Positions 57,255-64,000 of a stretch of 64,000 bases of DNA are shown here, piece by piece; the stretch's first letter is position 1; each line of letters starts with the position of its first letter. The DNA lies in contig URZE01000004.1 in assembly GCA_900552265.1 (NCBI GenBank), positions 29,562-93,561 on the forward strand. The letters are read 5' to 3'. Both the position numbers and the translations under genes were made by a program. The notes beneath the pieces were generated by a model. It was not told the DNA's origin. It saw only the letters and a list, made by a program, of their open reading frames with translations, and made no database searches. This stretch comes from an uncultured Oscillospiraceae bacterium. Lineage in GTDB: Bacteria; Bacillota; Clostridia; Oscillospirales; Acutalibacteraceae.

Positions 57255-57410
57255 TCAGTATGTATCCCCCCCAGTAGCAGCCGTTTCGCAAGCAATATGT
57301 GTATCTAAATCTCTCAGTAGTATCTCGTCGAAAATTGCATCCGAAATTTGATCACAAAGTTTATCGTGATGCCCTTCTGTTACTGATTCAGAAGTAGAAA
57401 ACCTTTTCAA
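57255..57410 (-). pseudogene. metK: N-terminal fragment of S-adenosylmethionine synthetase
   Basis: A 51-codon frame starting TTG 57410 (GGAGAGGGATT upstream) reads KRFSTSESVTEGHHDK, then CDQISDAIFDEI and THIACETAATGG, followed by a stop. This is the start of MetK, whose hallmark is SESVTEGHPDK. The invariant Pro is His here. Only the first eighth or so of the enzyme remains; the following bases show only a hint of similarity in other frames. It lies between the promoter and lanA in the same direction, so it would be the first reading frame of the lantibiotic transcript. A captured metK promoter and start is the likeliest origin. Confidence 0.8.
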
Positions 57411-57503
57411 ACCAATCCCTCTCCTTTACAGCAAACTATCAAATTACACAAAATTGAACATATAAATGCAAACCTCGACACTAAACGACTTATTATATGT
57501 AAG

Positions 57504-57532
57504 ATTATGGTATTATTGGAAACTTTTGTCAA
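57504..57532 (-). promoter_or_regulatory. Promoter of the lantibiotic operon
   Basis: On the minus strand TTGACA (57532-57527), 17-base spacer, CATAAT (57509-57504). Start would be near 57497, giving an 87-base leader before the metK fragment and about 420 bases before lanA. No SAM riboswitch consensus is visible in this leader. Confidence 0.75.
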
Positions 57533-57934
57533 ATAAAATTTTAATTAAAATTAAGTTATGTATATATAACTCTATCTTTATATTATTGAATAAATTTGTA
57601 ATTTTTTTCAAATTTTGAGAAAAATCACTGCGTTTTTTAAATTTCAAAAGCTTTTGAGCGATTTTGATTTAACATAAACTAAATATTTTGTTTTTCAAAA
57701 GTGGTAATATAGATTCAAAGCCACATAAAATGCACTCCGTATTTTTTTGTTTTTTACCTTTGTTTTTTAAGATTTCGGAAAATAGTTGTATTATCACGTA
57801 ATTTTAAAGATTGGTCGATAATTTTCTTTTCTCAAAATTCAAAGAAGGTGAACGATCATCATTTATCTGCTCAGAGGTTCACCGTAGGTCCTTTTGTTTT
57901 TTGAAAGAAATCAAATTCGAAAGGATAGCGAAAT
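57533..57934. other. AT-rich junction between the lantibiotic locus and the prophage region
   Basis: No gene seen. It holds the divergent upstream regions of the lantibiotic operon and the DUF927 pseudogene, and the inverted repeat at 57847-57883. No integrase or attachment-site repeat was recognised. Confidence 0.5.
57847..57883 (+). repeat. Inverted repeat upstream of the DUF927 gene
   Basis: GGTGAAC (57847-57853) and GTTCACC (57877-57883) with a 23-base spacer, about 50 bases before the pseudogene start. It may be a repressor operator or a hairpin in the leader. Confidence 0.5.
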
Positions 57935-60004
57935 ATGAAAATAGAGTACAAACTTGTTAATGAAAAAAACCTCTATTGATGTAAGTGGTGATTTTGAAAA
58001 AATTATTCTCGAGCTTGACAAAAATTTATATAACAACATTCAGGCAGAAACAAGATAACATATTAATTTAAGTATGTTTGATGAGGATAAAGAAATTTTT
58101 ATAAACACAGCTCCGAATTTTGAAGAGCGAATATCGGAGATAATTTCAAGTGATAAAATCAATGTTGACGAGATTTTGTCAAAGGAAAACTTAAAGATTT
58201 GTGCTTGGGCAAAGCTTAATCTTCTGTTAGAATACGTAAGATTGAAAGCTAAGCTCAAAGGCAAAGTAAACTTAAAGGACTTTGAAAAAGCTGTTCGTTT
58301 TGAGAGCAAGAAAAAAGATGAAAATGATTTTCAAGGCAATTTAACACCACTTGATCTCAAAGGTATAAATTTAAGTGGTGCAGTTATTCCTTTGGGTTGG
58401 AAAGTATCGATGAAACAAGGAATTCAAAAGGTTGTCCATGGTACGAATTCTGATGAACTATTTGGTGTGTGTATCTGCCCGATCGTAATTACTGAGAGGC
58501 TTGAAAATTTTGATGACGGAAGCGAAAAAATAGAGCTTAGTTTTTTCCGTGATGGTCATTGGAAAAGGCTTGTTGCCCCTCGTTTGAGTGTATTTAACAG
58601 AAATTCGATAATTTATGCTGATTCAGGATTACCTGTATCTTCGAAAAACGCTGCGGACATAGTGGCTTATTTTAGCGATTATGAGAATGCAAATTTGAAT
58701 GTTATTCCCCTAGTGAAATCAATATTTCGTGTCGGTTGGCTTGATAGTTCTTCGTTCTTTCCATATAAAGTTGACGGAAATATTGTGTTTGAATCAGAGA
58801 TGAGCGAAGTTGATGCGATATCTCAAGGTACTGTTCCAAGAGGTGACATAGAACTTTGGAAAAAGTATGCTGCCAAAATCAGAAAAAATTCATTTGCAAG
58901 GTTTATCATAAGTGCCTCGTTTGCTTCCCCATTTTTGAAGTTGATTGAAAACAGAGTATTTTTCATACACATATGGCATGACTCTCAAAGTGGAAAAACT
59001 GCGGTTATAAAGTTCGCTGTGAACGTTTGGGGAGACCCTGCAAAACTTATGGGTAGCTTTAATGTCACAAGTGTGAGACTTGAGCGTATGGCAGGAACAC
59101 TTAAGCACTTGCCTTTTGCATTGATGAGTTTCAAGTTTTAAATGAACACAAAATTTCTGTTGAGAAGATTGTGTATGGTTTAGCAAATGGTTTTGGTAGA
59201 CTTCGTGGCAGCAAAACAGGCGGTATGCAAAACGTACTTTCCTGGCAAAGTATTATGCTGACCTCGGGTGAGCAGCCGATGAGCAATGAATCGAGTAATG
59301 ACGGGGCGATAACTAGGGTCTTGGAGCTTTACGGAAAGCCTGTCGAGAAGGTCAGTTTTGCACATGATGTACACACCATAAGCGGCGGTAATTATGCACT
59401 TGCCGGGAAGGAATTCATAGAGTTTATAATCAACAATGTAAGCGAGAAAATTGCGAAGGAAGATTATAAAAAACTGCTCAAAGAGATAGATTTCAAGTGC
59501 GATTTTGAGGTGCCGAGAGCACAGCTCGATAACGTATCAGCGGTATGTTTGGGCGACTATTATGCGGAGATTTCGGTATTTAATACTCCGAAAAACGAAG
59601 CGTGGAGCGAAAGCATAGAACTTGGTACTCAGATTTTAGAGAACTGCAAGGAACTTCAAAAAGCGGACACAGTAAACAGGGCGTGGGACTTTGTCATGGG
59701 CTGGATAGCGAGTAATAAAAACAGGTTTTCTCCCGACAGCACACCCTGTTACGGTAAATTTGAAAAAGGCCGAGTGTATATCATACCAAATGTGCTGCGA
59801 CAAGCACTCAAAGAGAATGGATTCGATTATTCAAAAGTTACTCGTGGATTTAAAGATAGAAATTTTATTGAAACTCGAACTGATAGTCACGGACACGTAA
59901 AAATGCAAGTCCCGAAATCCATTAATGGTATCGTGCAAAAGTGTTTTTGCATAAAAGAGGACATAAATAACGAATGTGGTGAAAACACAAAACCGCTTAA
60001 CTAA
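57935..60004 (+). pseudogene. DUF927-domain phage/plasmid replication protein, broken by three lesions
   Basis: Intact relatives are single proteins of about 680 residues with a DUF927 (superfamily II helicase/primase-associated) domain. Here ATG 57935 reads MKIEYKLVNEK and shifts frame at an A7 run (57963-57969). The frame then meets TAA at 58056-58058. The main part (58074-59141) has GWKVSMKQGIQKVVHG, GWLDSS and the P-loop-like HIWHDSQSGKTAVIKFA. A lost base near 59118 shifts again: LKHLPFA should continue IDEFQVLNEHK, and the rest resumes as VYGLANGFGRLRGSKTGG up to 60004. Loss of function is likely, unless these are assembly errors. Confidence 0.85.
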
Positions 60005-60183
60005 GCCGTTTTAAGCACCTTAACCTCTTAACCCCTATTTTTCCGCACATACCCTATATATTATAGAGTTTTATATTAAGTAGTAATTTTTAGTGTTGAA
60101 TATAAAAAGTCCTATAAATATATATAAATTTTTTTAAAAGGTTAATTATATACCGCAAATGGCTTATTATAGGCGTTTGTGAT

Positions 60184-60231
60184 TTAACCTCTCAGCCAAA
60201 AATAGAGGTTAACGGAGGTTAAAGAGGTTAA
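60184..60231 (+). repeat. AGGTTAA direct and inverted repeats before the VRR-NUC gene
   Basis: TTAACCTCT (60184-60192) faces AGAGGTTAA (60204-60212), a perfect 9-base inverted repeat. GGAGGTTAA (60214-60222) and AGAGGTTAA (60223-60231) follow in direct order. Another TTAACCTCTTAACC lies at 60020-60033. The last copy overlaps the ribosome-binding site of the next gene, so a protein bound there would block translation or transcription. Confidence 0.7.
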
Positions 60232-60232
60232 G

Positions 60233-60520
60233 ATGAAAGAAAAAACAATAACAAATCAAATACTGAAGTATCTAAAAAGTCTTCCCGAATGCTTCGCGTT
60301 TAAAGAACATGGCGGACTTTATGGCACATCGGGAATCCCTGACATTATCGTTTGCTACAAGGGAAAGTTTGTGGCTTTTGAAGTAAAAAACGAAAATGGG
60401 AAACTCTCAAAACTGCAAGAAATCACCATTGCGAAAATACGAAAAGCAAACGGCATGGCTTTTAAGGTGACAAGCCTTGAAGAAGTCAAAGAAATCTTGA
60501 AAGGAGTGATGCCAGAATAG
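60233..60520 (+). CDS. VRR-NUC domain nuclease
   Basis: 95-residue PD-(D/E)xK nuclease of the phage VRR-NUC type: GLYGTSGIPDIIVCYKGKFV then AFEVKNENGKLSKLQ gives the catalytic D...ExK set. Such stand-alone domains are common in phages next to primase/helicase genes, as here, and act on branched DNA. The start ATG has AGAGG eight bases upstream. Confidence 0.9.
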   Translation: MKEKTITNQILKYLKSLPECFAFKEHGGLYGTSGIPDIIVCYKGKFVAFEVKNENGKLSKLQEITIAKIRKANGMAFKVTSLEEVKEILKGVMPE

Positions 60521-60628
60521 AAATATTTCAAAGTTCAAAATGCAAAGAACAAAGTTACACAGTACAAATTACAAAGCCGGAAGAATCAAGAATATTTTAA
60601 AATTTGTAATTTTACGGAGGATAACTTT

Positions 60629-61036
60629 ATGACTATAAAGGAATATTTATCGCAAGCATACCGAATCGACCAAAGGATAAACAGTAAACTTGAACAAGTA
60701 AGAAACTTAAGAGAACTGGCAGAAAAAGCTACGTCAACTCTTAGCGATATTCCTTGTTCTGGTAATGGCAACAAGCAAAAGATGGAGGGTGTTATCGTTA
60801 AGATAATTGACCTAGAGAATGAGATTGACGAAGAAATCGACAGACTGGTTGATTTAAAACAAGAAATAGTGTCGATGATAAAACAAGTTAAGAATCCCGA
60901 ATATCAAACTTTATTGGAACTTAGGTATTTGTGTTTTAGGACATGGGAGCAGATTGCTGTAGAGATGAGTTATGATTTGAGTTGGGTTCATCGCTTACAC
61001 AAGAAAGCTCTGGGGAAAATAAAAACAAGCCACTAA
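60629..61036 (+). CDS. DUF1492/ArpU-like phage regulator
   Basis: 135 residues. The N-terminal half is a coiled coil (MEGVIVKIIDLENEIDEEID). The C-terminal half is a sigma-region-4-like helix-turn-helix (LLELRYLCFRTWEQIAVEM, SWVHRLHKKALGKI). Proteins of this type lie just before the packaging genes of Firmicutes phages and are thought to turn on late transcription. GGAGG precedes the ATG. The lower third of the window is consistent with a phage late switch. Confidence 0.85.
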   Translation: MTIKEYLSQAYRIDQRINSKLEQVRNLRELAEKATSTLSDIPCSGNGNKQKMEGVIVKIIDLENEIDEEIDRLVDLKQEIVSMIKQVKNPEYQTLLELRYLCFRTWEQIAVEMSYDLSWVHRLHKKALGKIKTSH

Positions 61037-61098
61037 AAACCATAGAAAACCATGTTTGCATTCTGGTAGCATTATAATTAGAAAAATTGTAATAAAGA

Positions 61099-61120
61099 CC
61101 TTCACGAAATATCGTGGAGG
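61099..61120 (+). other. Hairpin upstream of the HNH gene
   Basis: CCTTCACG pairs with CGTGGAGG (one G-T) over a six-base loop AAATAT. A T-poor region follows, so this is not a clear terminator. Similar hairpins precede HNH/terminase genes in many prophages. Confidence 0.45.
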
Positions 61121-61146
61121 CCTAATTTATGTGGAGGTAAATGATT

Positions 61147-61500
61147 ATGCCAAAGAAACCAAAAAGTCCATGTAGATATAGTGGTTGTGCGGAGCTTACA
61201 GAAAACCCATACTGCGAGAAGCACACCAAACTTGTAACTAAGCACTACAATAAGTATCAGCGTGATCCAAACACCTATAAAAGATACAGCAACAGATGGC
61301 GAAGGATACGGCAGCTTTACATCAAGGAGCACCCTATATGCGAGCTCTGTGAACGAAAAAATATCATAAAACCCGTGGAAGAAGTACACCACATAATTCC
61401 CCTATCGAAAGGCGGTACGCACCATGAAGATAATTTGATGAGCCTTTGCAAAAGTTGTCACTCAAAAATCACAGCTTCTGAAGGTGGTCGTTGGGGTTGA
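61147..61500 (+). CDS. Phage HNH endonuclease
   Basis: About 117 residues from ATG 61147, chosen over ATG 61141 because GGAGG is then nine bases away. The motif set is CELCERKNI...VHHIIPLSKGGTHHEDNLMSL...CKSCHSK, with the HH, N and H of the HNH fold and zinc CxxC pairs. HNH proteins next to terminase genes aid DNA packaging in several phages. Confidence 0.93.
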   Translation: MPKKPKSPCRYSGCAELTENPYCEKHTKLVTKHYNKYQRDPNTYKRYSNRWRRIRQLYIKEHPICELCERKNIIKPVEEVHHIIPLSKGGTHHEDNLMSLCKSCHSKITASEGGRWG

Positions 61501-61637
61501 TTTAGTTTGTGTATTAATGCCTTAAAGTGCAGTAAATATGTGGGATTGTTCTACCTTGAAAAGTACAGTATTAACTTGCTAGTGCACCTTGTCAGAGTTA
61601 GTATATGGTTACCGATAAACTTTAAGGAGTGAAACTG

Positions 61638-61856
61638 TTGAGACATTCAGATGAAATCGAAAGACTGAGAAACATTTATAAACCAGGAATCAAAGTACGA
61701 CTGATTCACATGGAAGGCGAACCACAAATGACTGAAGGATTAGAAGGAGCGATTGATTATATAGATGATGCACCGCAAATACATGTAAACTGGGAAAACG
61801 GAAGTTCACTGGCGTTGATTCCCGAAGTAGACAAATTTGAAATAATAAAAAAATAA
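61638..61856 (+). CDS. DUF4314 protein
   Basis: 72 residues from TTG 61638, which has AAGGAG eight bases upstream; GTG 61629 would start in the ribosome-binding site. The pattern GIKVRLIHMEGEPQMTEGLE...DAPQIHVNWENGSSLALIPE is the DUF4314 small beta-barrel often found in phages and mobile elements. Function unknown. Confidence 0.85.
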   Translation: MRHSDEIERLRNIYKPGIKVRLIHMEGEPQMTEGLEGAIDYIDDAPQIHVNWENGSSLALIPEVDKFEIIKK

Positions 61857-61864
61857 AAAATTCT

Positions 61865-61892
61865 AACTCCTAAGAAAAAATTAGGAGTTTTT
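61865..61892 (+). terminator. Terminator after the DUF4314 gene
   Basis: AACTCCTAA (61865-61873) pairs perfectly with TTAGGAGTT (61881-61889), followed by TTTCTC. The loop is GAAAAAA. Confidence 0.75.
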
Positions 61893-62015
61893 CTCTTGTG
61901 GGGGGAGTTCGAATCCCCGCAGATGAAGCGAACCGCAACGGGCGTGGGAAGCCACGCAAAAAAAGTCCGATTCAAACAGGGTATTAACCAAATTATAGAT
62001 AAAGGAGTGGTAAAA

Positions 62016-62588
62016 ATGGCAAAAGACGGGACATACAGAGGCGGACGCAGGGTTAGAGCCGGAGATAAGCCCGACCCATTGGTAGACAAAATTTCATCGG
62101 GTGTGGCTGCACGAATTTTAAATACAGATGATTTAGATACAGATTTTGAAGCGGAGGATTTTTCAGACGGAGTAGAACTCCAAGGCGAGGAAATTCCAAA
62201 ACCAAGCGAATACTTGAGCTCTTTACAAAAAAGCGGCGAAACCCTCGGTGCAGATAAAATCTTCGAGGAAACTTGGGTCTGGCTTCAAAAACGAAAATGC
62301 GATAAATTCGTAAACCCAAGGCTTGTGGAATCTTACGCTCAGGCATTTGCAAGATACATCCAATGTGAAGAAGCAATAAGCAAATTCGGGGTTTTGGGCA
62401 AGCATCCGACAACAGGTGCGGCAATAGCGAATCCGTTTGTACAAATGAGCATATCATTCCAAAAACAAGCAAACTTACTGTGGTATGAAATTTTTGATAT
62501 CGTCAAGCAAAACTGTACCACCGACTTTTCAGATACACCGCAAGACAGCACTATGGAGTTACTTCTTACAGCACGGAGGAAAAAATGA
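62016..62588 (+). CDS. Phage terminase small subunit, P27 family
   Basis: 190 residues from ATG 62016 (AAAGGAGTGG upstream); an earlier ATG 61896 in frame lacks a site. MAKDGTYRGGRRVRAGDKPD is the typical P27 N-terminus. The middle and C-terminal helices (ETWVWLQKRKCDKFVNPRLV, GAAIANPFVQMS) match the family that recognises phage DNA ends for packaging. Its stop overlaps the next start (ATGA). Confidence 0.88.
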   Translation: MAKDGTYRGGRRVRAGDKPDPLVDKISSGVAARILNTDDLDTDFEAEDFSDGVELQGEEIPKPSEYLSSLQKSGETLGADKIFEETWVWLQKRKCDKFVNPRLVESYAQAFARYIQCEEAISKFGVLGKHPTTGAAIANPFVQMSISFQKQANLLWYEIFDIVKQNCTTDFSDTPQDSTMELLLTARRKK

Positions 62589-62893
62589 CAGACAACGTAA
62601 TATGGGCTTTAACGGCGGTTTCGCTAACAGGTACAGTCCTAAACATACGGAAAAATATATGGTGTTTCTATATTTGGCTCATCGGAGATATTTTGTGGTG
62701 CACTCTCGACTTCACATCAGGCACTTACGGCAGAGCACTTCTTGATTTTGTACAAGTGATTCTCGCTGTTTGTGGAATAATTTCTTGGAAAAAAGGAGAT
62801 AAACGCTTGCATAAAAAGACGTGCAAAGCTAATATGGTAACGAGATTCAAACTTAAGGAGAACAGAAATTCATGGAGCAAAAAACAGAATTAG
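62585..62893 (+). CDS. Small membrane protein (PnuC-like fragment)
   Basis: 102 residues. Three hydrophobic segments (VIWALTAVSLTGTVLNI; NIWCFYIWLIGDILWCTL; LLDFVQVILAVCGIISW) resemble a half-size PnuC-type transporter, as seen in some prophages. The last 25 residues are basic and overlap the start of the next gene by 22 bases. GGAGG precedes the ATG, which overlaps the terminase stop. Confidence 0.65.
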   Translation: MTDNVIWALTAVSLTGTVLNIRKNIWCFYIWLIGDILWCTLDFTSGTYGRALLDFVQVILAVCGIISWKKGDKRLHKKTCKANMVTRFKLKENRNSWSKKQN

Positions 62894-63816
62894 TAATTTT
62901 CAAAGCACAAGACGGAAACGTAAAATTAGACGTTAAATTGGAAGACGAAACAGTATGGCTGACGCAAAATCAGATGTCAGAACTTTTTCAAACCACAAAA
63001 CAGAATGTAAGTTTGCATTTGAACAACGTTTTTAAAGAAGGTGAACTCGATAAAAATTCAACTGTCAAGGAATACTTGATAGTTCAAAAAGAAGGTAATC
63101 GCCAGGTTTCAAGAAAAACAAGTTTTTATAATCTTGATGTGATAATCTCAGTTGGATACAGAGTAAAATCCAAGCGAGGTGTAGAGTTTCGCAAGTGGGC
63201 AAATAGCGTTTTAAAAGATTACATACTCAAAGGCTATGCCGTGAATAATAATCGTATAAATGAACTTGGCGAGGTTATACGAATTATGAAACGTGCGAAA
63301 AGCAACCAGATTGAAAGTAATCAGCTTTTAGATGTAATCGAAAAATATACTTTAGCCCTTGATTTACTTGATGATTACGACCATCAGAAAATAGAAAAAC
63401 CAAAAGGAAATACCGCAACTTACACTTTGACATACGAAGAATGTAGAAAAGTCATAGACGGCATGAAATTTGGTAGCGAAAGTGAGCTTTTCGGAAATGA
63501 AAAAGACGATTCATTTAAATCGAGCATAAACGCAATTTATCAGACATTTGGCGGTCAAGATGTGTATCCAACGCTCGAAGAAAAAGCAGCCAATCTTTTG
63601 TATTTGATAACAAAAAATCATTCATTTTCAGACGGAAACAAGCGAATCGCAGCAGCATTATTTCTATATTTTCTTGATAAAAACAATGCTTTGTTTATTG
63701 ACGGTAAAAAAATAATTGACGATTATACGCTGGTTGCGGTGACAATTATGACGGCAGAGTCAAAACCAGACGAAAAAGATACCATGATAAAGCTGATAAT
63801 GAACTTCTTAAGCTAA
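62872..63816 (+). CDS. RhuM/Fic fusion protein
   Basis: 314 residues with AAGGAG upstream. The N-terminal half is a RhuM-type domain (VWLTQNQMSELFQTTKQNVSLH, DVIISVGYRVKSKRGVEFRK). The C-terminal half is a Fic/DOC domain with the active-site loop HSFSDGNKRIAAALFLYFLD, so the AMP-transfer motif HxFxDGNKR is complete. Fic enzymes modify proteins with nucleotides. No antitoxin gene is evident beside it. It sits between packaging genes, a place where phages often carry cargo. Confidence 0.9.
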   Translation: MEQKTELVIFKAQDGNVKLDVKLEDETVWLTQNQMSELFQTTKQNVSLHLNNVFKEGELDKNSTVKEYLIVQKEGNRQVSRKTSFYNLDVIISVGYRVKSKRGVEFRKWANSVLKDYILKGYAVNNNRINELGEVIRIMKRAKSNQIESNQLLDVIEKYTLALDLLDDYDHQKIEKPKGNTATYTLTYEECRKVIDGMKFGSESELFGNEKDDSFKSSINAIYQTFGGQDVYPTLEEKAANLLYLITKNHSFSDGNKRIAAALFLYFLDKNNALFIDGKKIIDDYTLVAVTIMTAESKPDEKDTMIKLIMNFLS

Positions 63817-63840
63817 AAAATAAAATCTAATTATTTTCTG

Positions 63841-63866
63841 AAACGCTCCCAAATAGGAGCGTTTTT
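63841..63866 (+). terminator. Terminator after the RhuM/Fic gene
   Basis: AAACGCTCC (63841-63849) pairs perfectly with GGAGCGTTT (63856-63864), loop CAAATA, then T's. Confidence 0.85.
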
Positions 63867-63897
63867 CATATACAAATTTTAGAGTGGGGTGAGAATT

Positions 63898-64000
63898 TTG
63901 CAAATAGAAAAAATCGAGATATCGAAACTGAATCCGGCAAAGTATAATCCGAGAAAAGATTTAAAGCCCGGAGATACAGAGTACGAAAAACTCAAGCGGA
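63898..64000 (+). CDS. ParB-like nuclease/DNA methylase N-terminus, cut by window edge
   Basis: TTG 63898 with GGGGTGAG upstream begins MQIEKIEISKLNPAKYNPRK, the start of ParB/Spo0J-like domains fused to phage DNA methylases. Only the first 34 residues are in the window, so the fusion partner is inferred. Confidence 0.7.
   Translation, partial: MQIEKIEISKLNPAKYNPRKDLKPGDTEYEKLKR

Noticed and set aside
57112..57351. A 79-codon plus-strand frame
   Set aside because: It is antisense to the metK fragment, lacks a ribosome-binding site and has no recognisable content.
57411..57500. A SAM riboswitch upstream of the metK fragment
   Set aside because: The 87-base leader lacks the S-box core elements and is too short.
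61899..61921. A tRNA T-arm-like sequence (GGGGAGTTCGAATCCCC)
   Set aside because: No acceptor, D or anticodon arm fits around it, and T-stem pairing in standard tRNA register has mismatches. A tRNA fragment left by integration cannot be shown.
1..64000. CRISPR arrays and insertion sequences
   Set aside because: No regularly spaced repeats of CRISPR type and no transposase genes were seen.

Overview
This window is AT-rich chromosomal DNA from a spore-forming Firmicute, most likely a member of the Clostridia. The evidence is the core block dprA-topA-trmFO-plsX-rnc-ftsY-yqeK-rsfS-leuS, the sporulation genes cwlD and ylmC/ymxH, AddAB in place of RecBCD, the clostridial SCIFF ranthipeptide with its radical SAM maturase, and a class B sortase with an NPKTG surface protein. 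I cannot name the species.

Layout. 1-8.4 kb is housekeeping: the DprA C-terminus, topoisomerase I, tRNA methylation, phospholipid synthesis, RNase III and the SRP receptor. smc is missing between rnc and ftsY. 8.4-15.5 kb has leuS, adhE and a comM/yifB-type ATPase. 15.8-25.3 kb holds membrane functions: a double-glycine-motif membrane protein, two P-type ATPases, scfA/scfB, ylmC, a secreted protein and a hemolysin III family protein. 25.5-34.8 kb has cwlD, radA and addA/addB. 34.9-44.8 kb is accessory: tRNA-Pro, a membrane-anchored glycosyltransferase, three tandem secreted paralogues, a large putative lipoprotein, a sortase B/substrate pair and tRNA-Leu.

45.0-57.5 kb (minus strand) is a class I lantibiotic locus. 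Transcription runs from a TTGACA-N17-CATAAT promoter at about 57.53 kb through a 51-codon fragment of S-adenosylmethionine synthetase (metK'), then lanA, lanB (split by a frameshift), lanT, lanC, an M16 metallopeptidase, the immunity ABC transporter lanF-lanE-lanG, and a membrane-attached AAA+ ATPase. The precursor is the main discovery. Its core starts like subtilin (W...LCTPGC) but ends in an unbroken (S/T)-C alternation. If the i-to-i+3 interlocked pairing of nisin/subtilin rings D and E is extended along it, all seven Cys of this tract pair in a ladder of overlapping rings, and every Cys of the peptide has a partner. The locus has no recognisable LanP subtilisin, LanR/LanK or LanI.

57.9-64 kb (plus strand) is part of a prophage or prophage-like element. 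It contains a decayed DUF927 primase/helicase-type gene, a VRR-NUC nuclease, a DUF1492/ArpU-like regulator, an HNH endonuclease, DUF4314, a P27-type small terminase, a small membrane protein, a RhuM-Fic fusion and the start of a ParB-like/DNA methylase gene that runs off the window.

All calls come from reading the sequence; no database search was run.
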